A stretch of DNA of 64,000 nucleotides from Novosphingobium sp. G106 (GTDB lineage: Bacteria; Pseudomonadota; Alphaproteobacteria; Sphingomonadales; Sphingomonadaceae). The stretch spans positions 62,001-126,000 of the forward strand of contig NZ_JAHOOZ010000001.1 in NCBI RefSeq assembly GCF_019075875.1. Reading direction: 5' to 3'. Numbering within the stretch: position 1 is the first letter of the stretch; each line of letters starts with the position of its first letter. The notes under the pieces were generated by a model that was not told where the DNA came from, did no database searches, and was given only the letters and a program-made list of their open reading frames with translations. Made by a program: the position numbers and the translations under genes. Shown here in pieces: positions 42,857 through 51,448 of this stretch.

Positions 42857-44820
42857 GCGTTCACCTTGGCATCTTTTGGGGCGGTCTTGATGTCGTAGTC
42901 CGCGGGATCGAACGCTGCGGTCATGTTGCGATAGCGCGAAAGCGGCCAGGGGTTGTTCGTCACCACGCGGCCCGACTTGTTGCGATACCAGTTGTTCACG
43001 CCTGGATGTGACCAGACAAGCTGTTCGTGCTCGGCGTCGAACTCCGCCTGATAGGCGTCGAAAGGTTCGCGGCGAACGTCGAGGCTGCCAGCCTCGCGCT
43101 CGATCAGCTCGCGCAGGGCCAGCATGGTGTATCGGACCTGGCATTCGGAATTGAATACCGCGCTGCCGCCATGTCCGCCGTTCGTGCCCGGGCCATAGAG
43201 AATGAACAGGTTGGGGAATTCGGGCACGGTGATCCCGAGGTGTGCGCGCGGATCATCGTCGCCCCAGTGATCGCGGAGCGACCCGTTGGTGCCGACGATC
43301 TCCATCGGGAACAGCGGTGTCTGCGCCTTGAAGCCCGTCGCCAGGACCACGACGTCCGCGCGATGCTCGACTCCGTCCTTGTCGACGACGCCAGTCGCGA
43401 TGATCTTCTGCACCGGGCCCGTGACCAGCTCGACATTGTCGCGGGTCAGCGTGCTGAACCATTTGCTGTCGCGCAGCATGCGCTTGCCGTAGGGCGGAAA
43501 AGACGGCGTGACTTTGGCGAGCAGTTCCTCGTCACCGTTCAGCTCGGCGCGCATTTCCGCGATTAACTGTTCGCGGATCGCCTTGTTGAAGGCGTTGAGT
43601 GAGGTCTCCGGTTCGGGCCAGTTCGGATCCCTCCGCAAGTGGGGCAGCATACCGTCCGACGTTGCGTAGAGGAGCTGGAAGCGCCACCACTTGGTGTAGA
43701 ATGGGACGTGCTCCAGCCCCCATTTGAGGCCGTCGCTCACCTCGGCGAAGAGCAGAGGGTTCTTGCGCGCCCAGTGCGGCGAGCGCTGGAAGATGGTCAG
43801 ATGGCCGACCTTGGGCGCGATCGACGGGCCGAGTTGCATGCCGCTCGCGCCGGTGCCGATCTGCACGACGCGCTTGCCGGTGAGGTCGACGCCGTGATCC
43901 CAGCGCGCCGAATGAAACATCGGGCCCTTGAAGTCTTCAAGGCCCGGGATTGGCGGGATCGACGGGCGGTTGAGCAGGCCGGTGCCGCTGACCAGCACGT
44001 TGACCTTCATCTCGTATTGGGTGCCGTCCTTGCGCCGGATCGTGACGGCCCAGAGCTGGCTTTCCTCGTCCCAGACGGCGCGGACGACCTCCTGCTCGAA
44101 ACGCATGTAATCGGCCACGCCGGACTCGCGGTAGACGGTCCGGATGTAGTTGATGATCTCCGGACCCTGCGCGAAATAATGGTCCCAGTCGGACGAGGTG
44201 CGGAACGAGTAAGAATAGAAGTGGTTGGGCGTGTCGACCGCGACGCCCGGATAGGAGTTCTCGTACCAGGTGCCGCCGACGTCGTCGTTCTTCTCGATGA
44301 CGGTGAAGGGGATGCCGGCTTCCTTGAGCTTGATCGCCATGGCGAGGCCTGAATAGCCCGAGCCGATCACCAGCACGTGATAGCGGTCCATCACTTCGCG
44401 CGAGACGGGCTTGCGCCAGGGGACGGACTTGGCATCCGCCTTGTCGAAGTTGAGCTCTTCGAGGACCATCGGCAGGTATTCGGGCGGAACGGCCTGACCG
44501 ACGGCGACGTCGCACATATGCTGGAGGCGATCTAAGTCGGGCGCCGGTGGCAGCGGGCGATCGTTCTCCGCATAGTCCTTGAACGTCGCGATCACCTTTT
44601 CGCGCAGTTCGGCCTGGAGCGCTTCAGGCACGTCGACCTCAAAACTCCAGGCCCCATTGATATGGGGATGAAACTTTTCGAGCAGCGACTCGTCGCCCGA
44701 AAGGTGCGTGTACACCAGCAGCAAGGGCACCGGATCGAGCGCGGCGAGATGTGCATCCAAGAGCTGCGGTTCATTGGCGACGAGGTCCTTCAGCGCCTGC
44801 AAGTCGGGATTGCTTGTCAT
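42853..44820 (-). CDS. Long Baeyer-Villiger monooxygenase with N-terminal extension
   Basis: A 655-residue FAD/NADPH monooxygenase. About 145 residues precede the FAD motif GSGYSG at 153-158, an extension seen in long BVMOs active on large ketones. The second fingerprint is VGGTWYENSYPGVAVD, and the classical FxGxxxHxxxW is intact as FKGPMFHSARW (297-307) with His303. GTGASG follows for NADPH. It is first in a minus-strand operon with CoA ligase, crotonase, paired acyl-CoA dehydrogenases and an LLM reductase, so it may expand a ring ketone to a lactone for later beta-oxidation. The start is ATG 44820 with a weak ribosome site. Confidence 0.92.
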   Translation of the reverse strand: MTSNPDLQALKDLVANEPQLLDAHLAALDPVPLLLVYTHLSGDESLLEKFHPHINGAWSFEVDVPEALQAELREKVIATFKDYAENDRPLPPAPDLDRLQHMCDVAVGQAVPPEYLPMVLEELNFDKADAKSVPWRKPVSREVMDRYHVLVIGSGYSGLAMAIKLKEAGIPFTVIEKNDDVGGTWYENSYPGVAVDTPNHFYSYSFRTSSDWDHYFAQGPEIINYIRTVYRESGVADYMRFEQEVVRAVWDEESQLWAVTIRRKDGTQYEMKVNVLVSGTGLLNRPSIPPIPGLEDFKGPMFHSARWDHGVDLTGKRVVQIGTGASGMQLGPSIAPKVGHLTIFQRSPHWARKNPLLFAEVSDGLKWGLEHVPFYTKWWRFQLLYATSDGMLPHLRRDPNWPEPETSLNAFNKAIREQLIAEMRAELNGDEELLAKVTPSFPPYGKRMLRDSKWFSTLTRDNVELVTGPVQKIIATGVVDKDGVEHRADVVVLATGFKAQTPLFPMEIVGTNGSLRDHWGDDDPRAHLGITVPEFPNLFILYGPGTNGGHGGSAVFNSECQVRYTMLALRELIEREAGSLDVRREPFDAYQAEFDAEHEQLVWSHPGVNNWYRNKSGRVVTNNPWPLSRYRNMTAAFDPADYDIKTAPKDAKVNA

Positions 44821-44959
44821 TCCGATCCAGCTCTCGAAGTGGGGCGGCGCGTGAATCCGGCCCGCAGTTTCCTATTCCAGTCGCGTTGCTGCTTGTCAGG
44901 ACGTTCGCGTCGGCAGCGGCAAGCTGGTGTGCATCGCTGCCCTAGCTGTAAACGAAAAT

Positions 44960-44967
44960 ATTGCAAT
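44960..44967. promoter_or_regulatory. ATTGCAAT palindrome in divergent gap
   Basis: An 8-base perfect palindrome lies between the long monooxygenase (minus) and the DUF35 gene (plus). It belongs loosely to the recurring TTGCA set. Confidence 0.25.
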
Positions 44968-45094
44968 AGGTCGTATTCATTCTTTACTCGCATCGTCGCT
45001 GCGCTATGACAATGCACGCTTCTCGCGACTGACCATGGATCAGATGAAGTTTCCTGCAATGAGGGTTGGGCCGGGTGCGCCGAGGAGAGATGAC

Positions 45095-45526
45095 TTGACG
45101 GCAGATAGCATGGTGGCGCCGAAGCCCGGCAGTAGCGTGATCCGCATCGGTGCGGGCGGCCGCCCCTCGATCGAAGGGTTTCGTTGCGGTGACTGCGGCG
45201 CGGTCGTTACCGAACAGACCATGGCCTGCCGCAGTTGCGCTAGTCGCACTGCCCCGGAGGCATTTCGCGCGGCCAATACCGGCAAGGTCCATAGCTGGTC
45301 GGTGGTCCATCGCTCCTATCCGGGCATCGCGGTGCCCTTCGTTTCGGCGATCGTCGATCTCGATGACGGCCTGACACTCAAGGGCACGCTGCGCGGCGTC
45401 GATCCGGCGGCCGTGCGGCAGGGAATGCCGGTCGGGCTGGTGTTCGACGATGCCGGCGGCGCGCGCGACAAGGAAGGCGTGCCCTACGTCGGGTTCCACT
45501 TCGTGCCCCAGGGAGATGTGCAATGA
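45095..45526 (+). CDS. DUF35 zinc-ribbon/OB-fold protein
   Basis: A 143-residue protein with a rubredoxin-like zinc ribbon (CGDCGAVVTEQTMACRSC, four cysteines) followed by an OB-fold domain (TGKVHSWSVVHRSYPG to YVGFHFVPQ). DUF35 proteins partner with thiolase-fold enzymes; in mycobacterial steroid degradation the ChsH2 DUF35 domain forms an aldolase with Ltp2. The TTG at 45095 is chosen because AGGAG lies seven bases upstream; ATG 45035 lacks such a site. The thiolase gene starts in a four-base overlap with its stop, consistent with a complex. Confidence 0.88.
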   Translation: MTADSMVAPKPGSSVIRIGAGGRPSIEGFRCGDCGAVVTEQTMACRSCASRTAPEAFRAANTGKVHSWSVVHRSYPGIAVPFVSAIVDLDDGLTLKGTLRGVDPAAVRQGMPVGLVFDDAGGARDKEGVPYVGFHFVPQGDVQ

Positions 45527-46660
45527 GCGACGTCTATATCGTCGGCGCCGACATGATCGCCTTCGGGCGCTATCCCGACAGAACCTATTACCAGCTCGGC
45601 GCCGAAGCATCGCTCAAAGCTCTCGACGACGCTGGGCTGTCGATCAAGGATATCGGCGCGGTCTATGCCTCGTCGTGCTTCAATGCGCAGTCGATGCTCG
45701 GGCAGAAGGTGCTCAAGGAGATCGGCCAGACCGGGGTGCCCTGCATCAACGTCTCCAATGCCTGCGCCTCGGGTGCAACTGCGGTGCGCGAGGCGTTCAT
45801 CGGCATCAAGAGCGGCATCTACGACTGCGTGCTCGCGGTCGGCGCCGAGAAGAACCCGCGCGGTATGCTCGGCGGTGCGCCCCAGGAAGGCCCGCCGCCA
45901 GAGGGACTGTTCGGTTCGGGAATCGATGCCCGCGGTCTTCGCCGAGGCAGGCATGGTCCATGCCGCAGCCTATGGCACGACGATCGAGCAGTTCGCCCAG
46001 GTCGCCGTCAAGAACCACCACCACGCGACGATGAATCCCAAGGCGGCGTACCGCAAGGAAACGCCGCTCGAGGAAGTGCTCGCCAGCGAGATGATCGCCT
46101 GGCCGCTAACCAAGCTCATGTGCTCGGCCAATGTCGATGGCGCCGCGGCGCTCGTGCTTGTCTCCGAGAAGAAGGCGCGCGAACTCGGCATGAGCCGCGC
46201 GGTGCGCATCCGCGCCTCGATGCTGACCTCCGATCCCTACGAGCTGCGCAACCCGGTGATGTTCGATGCCAATTCGGTGACGCGGCTCGCGGCTGCGAAA
46301 GCCTACGAGATGGCGGGCCTCGGTCCCAAGGATCTCGATCTCGTCGAACTGCACGACTGCTTCGCCACGGCAGAGATCCTGCATTACGAAAACCTCGGCC
46401 TCTGCGGCGAAGGCGAGGCGGGCCGCCTGATCGACAGCGGCGCCACCGCGCTCGGCGGGCGGATCCCGGTCAACGTTTCGGGCGGTCTTCTCTCCAAGGG
46501 GCACCCGATCGGTGCGACCGGAGTCGCTAACATGGTCGAGATCGTCGAGCATCTGCGCGGCGAGGCGGGCGCGCGGCAGGTTGCGGGCGCCAGGATCGGC
46601 CTCTCTCACGTGCTGGGTTTCGGCGCCGCCGCTGGAGTGCATATCCTCGAGAGCGCGTGA
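45523..46660 (+). pseudogene. SCP-x-type thiolase with one frameshift
   Basis: A thiolase-fold protein of about 378 residues read in two frames. The first part has MSDVYIVGADMIAFGRY and NVSNACASGATAVREAF with the nucleophilic-type Cys. The second has MPAVFAEAGMVHAAAYG, HDCFATAEIL and GHPIGATG with the catalytic His. The switch lies near 45925, where GSGI is followed, one base later, by MPAVFAEAGM. It is not at a homopolymer. All family motifs remain on the two sides, so damage is recent or an artefact. It pairs with the overlapping DUF35 gene and would act as a beta-ketothiolase or steroid-aldolase-like enzyme. Confidence 0.85.
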
Positions 46661-46670
46661 GGATTTAGAC

Positions 46671-47459
46671 ATGACAGGCACTTCCGAAGGATGGATCGAC
46701 CTTACCGGCAAGCTCGCGTTAGTGACCGGCGCGGCGGCGGGCATCGGCCGTGCCTCGGCCATGGCGATGGCGTCTGCCGGCGCCGTGACCATCGTCCTGG
46801 ACCGTGACGAACACGGCGCCGCCCAAGCGGCCAATGCAATCCAGGCGGCAGGAGGCAGGGCCATCGCGCGCCAGCTCGACGTAACCAGCGAGCCCGCCTG
46901 GCATGATCTCGCGGACTGGCTCGAGCGCGAATGGGGCCGGGTCGACATCCTGGTCAACTGCGCTGGCATCGCCCGCTTCGACCGCGTCGACGAGGCGATG
47001 TTCGAGACCTATCGCGAAGTCTTCGGCGTCAATGTCGATGGAACGCTCTTCGGCATGACGATGGCTCTGCGCTTCATGCGCAAGACCGGGCAGGGCGCGA
47101 TCGTGAACATCTCTTCGACGGCCTCGCTCAAGGGTAACCCGGCGATGGCGTCCTACGGCGCCAGCAAGGCGGCTGTGTCGCATTTCACCCGCAGCGCGGC
47201 CCTCGAAACCAACCGGGCCGGGCTCGACATCCGGATCAACGCCGTGCTGCCGGGCTTCACCGACACTGCTATGGCGCAGGCGGTCCATGACCGGTTCGAC
47301 GAGAAGCTCGGCGGTCACGACAAGACCCTCGCGATCTTCAGCAGCGGCCGCGCCGCGCAACCCGAGGAAATCGCCAACCTCGTGCTGTTCCTCGCCTCGG
47401 AGCGCGCCAGCTTCGTCTCCGGGTCCACAATCTCCATCGATCGCGCCCAAGGTGCCTGA
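46671..47459 (+). CDS. SDR family oxidoreductase
   Basis: A 262-residue SDR. TGAAAGIG is at 19-26, NCAG at 96-99 (Cys replaces the second Asn of NNAG), and the catalytic Ser148 or Ser149, Tyr162 and Lys166 (YGASK) are present. The acidic VLDRD after the second strand favours NAD(H). ATG 46671 follows GAGGA at seven bases, ten bases after the thiolase stop, and so is co-transcribed with the DUF35 and thiolase genes. A 3-hydroxyacyl-CoA dehydrogenase step just before thiolysis would fit. Immediately downstream lies a stub of an OYE-like gene. Confidence 0.92.
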   Translation: MTGTSEGWIDLTGKLALVTGAAAGIGRASAMAMASAGAVTIVLDRDEHGAAQAANAIQAAGGRAIARQLDVTSEPAWHDLADWLEREWGRVDILVNCAGIARFDRVDEAMFETYREVFGVNVDGTLFGMTMALRFMRKTGQGAIVNISSTASLKGNPAMASYGASKAAVSHFTRSAALETNRAGLDIRINAVLPGFTDTAMAQAVHDRFDEKLGGHDKTLAIFSSGRAAQPEEIANLVLFLASERASFVSGSTISIDRAQGA

Positions 47460-47478
47460 TCGCCCCAAAGGACTTTCT

Positions 47479-47598
47479 GTGATTGATCCCGTGCTGCAGT
47501 CCTTTCAAGACAGCAGCCTGACCTTCGGGAACCTACGGAACTACGATTCGCGATGCTGCCTTTCTGGCATGCCCGTACCAATGCAATGCAACTGGTGA
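47479..47598 (+). pseudogene. Truncated N-terminal stub of an OYE-like reductase
   Basis: GTG 47479 with AAGGA six bases upstream begins IDPVLQSFQDSSLTFGN. This matches the first residues of the OYE-like protein at 58727 (TDPLLQPFQTRNLTFRN). Similarity stops after about 18 codons; the frame then reads unrelated sequence to a stop at 47598. The start and ribosome site are thus preserved while nearly the whole gene has been deleted. It sits at the end of the DUF35-thiolase-SDR operon, just before the TetR gene. Confidence 0.7.
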
Positions 47599-47665
47599 AA
47601 ACACGCATGCAAAGGACTTGTCTCCAGGGCCGAAATTGACCATTTGAGCGGTATCGCGTTGCATT
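47580..47665. promoter_or_regulatory. TGCA-rich upstream region of TetR gene
   Basis: AATGCAATGCAACTGG at 47580-47595 and TTGCATT at 47659-47665 lie 45-130 bases before the TetR start at 47708. If the recurring AATGCA/TGCATT elements are operators, this could be an autoregulatory site. Confidence 0.3.
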
Positions 47666-47707
47666 TTCTGTTCTGTAAGCACGTGTTTCCGCCGCTAGCG
47701 AGGTGAA

Positions 47708-48463
47708 ATGTTGGATAAAGTTGCCCCAGCTTCGAAGAAGGCTAGCGGCCGGAAACTCGCCGCAACTTCGCGCGCCAAGGCGCCGGCCAAGCGCAAGCGC
47801 AACCGCGCGGGCAGGCCGACGGCGGACGAGCTCGAACGGCGCAAGCTCAAGGTCATGGAAGTCGCGACCGCCATGTTCGTCGGCCGCGGCTTTGCGGCGA
47901 CGACACTGCTCGACATCGCCAAGAAGGCCGGCGTTGCCACGCGCACGCTCTATCAGCACTTCGGTGACAAGGAGGCGATCTTCCGCGAGGTTATCTTCGC
48001 GCGCGACAGCGCCAGGATCGATCGACCGGAGCTGGGGGAGGGTGAGGATCTCGTCGCGGCATTGCACAAGGCGGCGAATTATTCCTACGAGGTTGCGCTG
48101 CGCCCGCGCTCGATCGAGCTGATGCGGCTGATGATCGCGGAAAGTGCCCGCTTTCCCGAATTGATGAGCAAAATTGCGACAATGATTTTCACCCGCTTCA
48201 CCGGCAATGTCGCAGTTCTCTTCCGCGAGCTTGCCGACAAGGGTCTGATCCCTGAGGGCGATCATGACGAGTCGGCCGATCTGTTCGTCGATCTCCTGCT
48301 GGGGAACCGCACGGTCATGATCTATTTCGGCTGGGCGAGCGTGGCACCGACCGAAAAGGATATCGAGGTCAAGATCGCGCTGTTCATCAATGGCCGGTTT
48401 GGCGGACAAAGCGCTAAGGCCGGGGCCAAGGCTGCTAAGGCGGCATTCAAGCGCAAGGCCTGA
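47708..48463 (+). CDS. TetR/AcrR family transcriptional regulator
   Basis: A 251-residue TetR-type regulator. A Lys/Arg/Ala-rich tail of about 35 residues precedes the helix-turn-helix (LLDIAKKAGVATRTLYQHFGDK, about 75-96), unusually long for the family and again basic at the C-terminus (SAKAGAKAAKAAFKRKA). The ligand domain includes an arm typical of the AcrR/KstR2-like size class. TGCA-rich repeats lie just upstream. It sits between the thiolase operon and the acyl-CoA dehydrogenase operon and could control either or both. The ligand may be an acyl-CoA; inference only. Confidence 0.9.
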   Translation: MLDKVAPASKKASGRKLAATSRAKAPAKRKRNRAGRPTADELERRKLKVMEVATAMFVGRGFAATTLLDIAKKAGVATRTLYQHFGDKEAIFREVIFARDSARIDRPELGEGEDLVAALHKAANYSYEVALRPRSIELMRLMIAESARFPELMSKIATMIFTRFTGNVAVLFRELADKGLIPEGDHDESADLFVDLLLGNRTVMIYFGWASVAPTEKDIEVKIALFINGRFGGQSAKAGAKAAKAAFKRKA

Positions 48464-48966
48464 TCCGCCGCCGCATTCAGGGCTACCGAACCCACTCGTA
48501 CCAGAGTGGCGCATGATTACTTTGGGCCCGCCCAGCAGGTTGAGTGCGTAGCTCGTCGAGCTGTACAAGCAGATTGCACTGCATTGGCGCAGGCTGCTTG
48601 TGCGCTTAATCGGTCGATTCGGCGCGTATTGCGCGTTTTTGCCATGGCGTCGGCTCCCGAGGCTGAGTCCGCGGGGGCGGCCCAGAGCAGTTTGGCGGGG
48701 TTGTGGTGGAATGACTTCGGTCAAGTCCTGTTCCTAATTGGAAACCTGTCCATTTCGCCGAAGACGCGCGATGCCCAAGGCGCATGGGAAAGTGCCGGGC
48801 GATATCACCCTTGCTAGTGCCGCGCGAGTTGATGAACCGGTGATCGCCATGGGCCAATGGGGCGAAATTCGAGCTTGGCAATAGCAGCCGGCCAGGCGAA
48901 TATCATCGAAACTATTGCAACAGGCGTGGAGTATTGTAAAGCCGATCGGCCGCCGGGAGGAATGCC
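48464..48966. other. 500-base intergenic region with no recognised gene
   Basis: Open frames here have no family resemblance, and none has a good ribosome site with coding character. Near 48914 lies ATTGCAACAGG, one of the recurring TTGCA elements, about 50 bases upstream of the acyl-CoA dehydrogenase start. The stretch probably contains the promoter of the 48967-55327 operon and perhaps old remnant DNA. Confidence 0.4.
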
Positions 48967-50103
48967 GTGAATTTCGACTATACCGATGAGCAGAAGGCGT
49001 TGAAGGACGAAGCGCGGCGTTTCCTCGCCGCCGTGTCGCCGCTGTCGGTGGTTCGCACCGCGCTGGAAAACCCGACCGAGGGTTTTGACCGGGCGCTGTG
49101 GCAGCGCATTGGCGAGCAAGGCTGGTGCGGCGCCGCGATCCCCGAGGAACATGGCGGCATCGGCATGGGCTACGTCGAACTCTGCGCGCTGGCCGAGGAA
49201 CTGGGCCGCGCGCTGGCGCCGGTGCCTTTCGCCTCCACGGTCTATCAGTTCGCGGAAGGCCTGCTGCTTGCGGGCTCGGAGGCGCAGAAGGCGGATCTCC
49301 TGCCGCAAGTCGCCGCGGGCACTCTGATCGGAACGCTGGCCGTGACCGAAGGGCCGGGGGTGCTGACGGCCGAGCGGATTGCGACACGCTTTTCGGGCGG
49401 CGCGCTGACCGGGAGCAAGCTGCCGGTGACCGATGGTCTTGCTGCCGATCGCGCGATCGTTCTCGCCATGGCCGATGCGGAGCCGGGACTCTATCTCGTC
49501 GATCTCACGGGTGAAGGGGTCGAGCGCCGCTCGGTCTCGACGATCGATCCCACGCGCGGCGCCGCCGAGATCACTTTCAGTGGAGCACCGGCTCAGCCGC
49601 TCGGGCAGCCCGGCAAAGGTCTCGAAGAGCTGGCGCGGATAGAGGATCGCGCGGCGATCCTTCTCGCCTTCGAGCAGCTCGGCGGCGCCGACCGCTGCCT
49701 TGAGATGGCACGCGACTATGCGCTGGAGCGCTATGCCTTCGGCCGCCCGATCGGCAGCTACCAGGCGATCAAGCACAAGCTCGCCGACGTCTTCATCCGC
49801 AATGAGGTCGCTCGCGCCAACGCCTATTACGGCGCCTGGGCGCTCTCGACCGACGCGCCCGAGCTGCCGCTGGCCGCCGCCGCCGCGCGCGTCGCGGGAT
49901 CGGCGGCCTATCTCCTCGCTTCGCGCGAAAACATCCAGACGCATGGCGGCATCGGTTTCACCTGGGAAGCCGACTGCCACTTCTTCTACCGCCGCGCTCG
50001 CCATCTCGGGCTGATTCTTGGCGCCCCGCGCGACTGGAAGCGCCGCGTCGCCGACCGGCTCGAACAGCGCGTTGCCTCGGAAAACGAAGGGAAGGCCGCA
50101 TGA
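48967..50103 (+). CDS. Acyl-CoA dehydrogenase, smaller-type subunit of a pair
   Basis: A 378-residue acyl-CoA dehydrogenase-fold protein whose middle domain lacks a clear TEPxxGSD motif (it reads LAVTEGPGVLTAERIA). The C-terminal domain has ERYAFGRPIGSYQAIKHKLAD and IQTHGGIGFTWE. GTG 48967 follows GGGAGGA closely. The next acyl-CoA dehydrogenase gene starts in a four-base overlap (50100-50103). This is the second such pair in the window and, as with 37678/38728, an alpha2beta2 enzyme for a bulky acyl-CoA is likely. Confidence 0.9.
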   Translation: MNFDYTDEQKALKDEARRFLAAVSPLSVVRTALENPTEGFDRALWQRIGEQGWCGAAIPEEHGGIGMGYVELCALAEELGRALAPVPFASTVYQFAEGLLLAGSEAQKADLLPQVAAGTLIGTLAVTEGPGVLTAERIATRFSGGALTGSKLPVTDGLAADRAIVLAMADAEPGLYLVDLTGEGVERRSVSTIDPTRGAAEITFSGAPAQPLGQPGKGLEELARIEDRAAILLAFEQLGGADRCLEMARDYALERYAFGRPIGSYQAIKHKLADVFIRNEVARANAYYGAWALSTDAPELPLAAAAARVAGSAAYLLASRENIQTHGGIGFTWEADCHFFYRRARHLGLILGAPRDWKRRVADRLEQRVASENEGKAA

Positions 50104-51350
50104 ACTTCGACGAAAGCCCCGAAGAAGCCGCCTACCGTGCTAAGGTCCGCACCTGGATCGCCGCCAATGCGCCCGATCTGAGCGTGCTATCACCGACCGA
50201 GCAACGCCAGTGGCACCCGCGGCACAAGGAGGTCGCGCGCCTGTGGCAGACGGCCAAGGCAGATGCCGGCTATGCCTGCATCTCCTGGCCGAAAGCGTGG
50301 GGCGGGGCGGATGGCACGGCGATCGAGGAGGCAGTCTTCGGCCAGGAGGAGACCCGCGCGGGAATGCAGTTCAACTATTTTCGGACCGGGCTGGACATGT
50401 TGCTGCCCGCGCTGATGGAGCACAACAAGGACGAGGCCTCGCTCGCCCGCGTGCCGCCGGCGGTGCGCGGGGAGGAGATTTGGTGCCAGCTCTTCTCGGA
50501 GCCGGCGAGCGGTTCCGACTCGGCCGGCGTGCGCTGCGCGGCCGTCCGCGACCCCGGATCGGGGTCCGGGGCAGGTGGCGACGACTGGGTGATCAACGGC
50601 CAGAAGGTGTGGAACAGCGGCGCGCAGATCGCCGACTACGGCATGCTGGTCGCGCGGACCAATCCCGACGTGCCCAAGCACAAGGGCCTGACCGTGTTCT
50701 GGCTCGACATGAAGACGCCCGGCGTCGAAGTCCGACCGATCCGCATGATGTCGGGCGACAACGAACTGAACGAGGTCTTCCTCACCGACGTGCGCCTGCC
50801 CGACAGCCAACGCGTTGGCGAAGAGGGTGGCGGATGGAAGGTCATCATCACCACCTTGATGAACGAACGCGCCTCGCTGGGCTCGGGCACCGGACTAAAT
50901 TGGCGCGATATTCTTGACTTGGCACGCGAGACGCCTTCGTTTGACGGTCCGGCGCTCGATGATCCGGCATTCCGCGAATGGCTGGCCGATCTCTATGTCG
51001 ATGCCGAGGCGATCCGCCTGCTGAGCTTCCGCACGCTAACCTCGCTATCCAAGGGCGCGACGCCGGGACCAGAGGGCTCGGCGGGCAAGCTGCTCTGGTC
51101 GAACCTGGCGCAGACGCTGACTGACAAGGCGCTCGACATTCTCGACCATCAGGGGCTGCTCGATGATCCCGACGAAGCGGCGATGAACGGCGCGTTCCAG
51201 CACCGTTTCCTGTGGGCGCCAGGGCTCAGGCTCGGCGGCGGGACGGACGAGATCATGAAGAACATTATCGCGGAACGCGTGCTCGGCCTGCCGGGCGACA
51301 TCCGCGTCGACAAGACCGTGCCCTTCCGGGAGATCCCGACCGGGCGATGA
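50100..51350 (+). CDS. Acyl-CoA dehydrogenase, canonical subunit of a pair
   Basis: A 416-residue acyl-CoA dehydrogenase. QLFSEPASGSDSAG and WVINGQKVWNSGAQ form the FAD/substrate region, and GGTDEIMKNIIAERVLGLPGD ends the protein. A small Gly/Ser-rich insertion (DPGSGSGAGGDD) follows the first motif. It overlaps the partner gene and precedes the Rieske oxygenase by about 100 bases. It would generate the enoyl-CoA in a shortening cycle. Substrate is unknown. Confidence 0.92.
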   Translation: MNFDESPEEAAYRAKVRTWIAANAPDLSVLSPTEQRQWHPRHKEVARLWQTAKADAGYACISWPKAWGGADGTAIEEAVFGQEETRAGMQFNYFRTGLDMLLPALMEHNKDEASLARVPPAVRGEEIWCQLFSEPASGSDSAGVRCAAVRDPGSGSGAGGDDWVINGQKVWNSGAQIADYGMLVARTNPDVPKHKGLTVFWLDMKTPGVEVRPIRMMSGDNELNEVFLTDVRLPDSQRVGEEGGGWKVIITTLMNERASLGSGTGLNWRDILDLARETPSFDGPALDDPAFREWLADLYVDAEAIRLLSFRTLTSLSKGATPGPEGSAGKLLWSNLAQTLTDKALDILDHQGLLDDPDEAAMNGAFQHRFLWAPGLRLGGGTDEIMKNIIAERVLGLPGDIRVDKTVPFREIPTGR

Positions 51351-51448
51351 TCGTCGGCGCGTTTTGACCTGCTCGCCGCGGCACGATAGAATGAAATCCA
51401 CCTAGTGCATTAATTGAGTCGATGCGCCGGGCTTTTTCGGAGTTTGCG

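Noticed and set aside
48506..48817. 103-codon plus-strand frame between TetR and acyl-CoA dehydrogenase genes
   Set aside because: No recognisable domain, no convincing ribosome site and low-complexity Ala/Ser composition.
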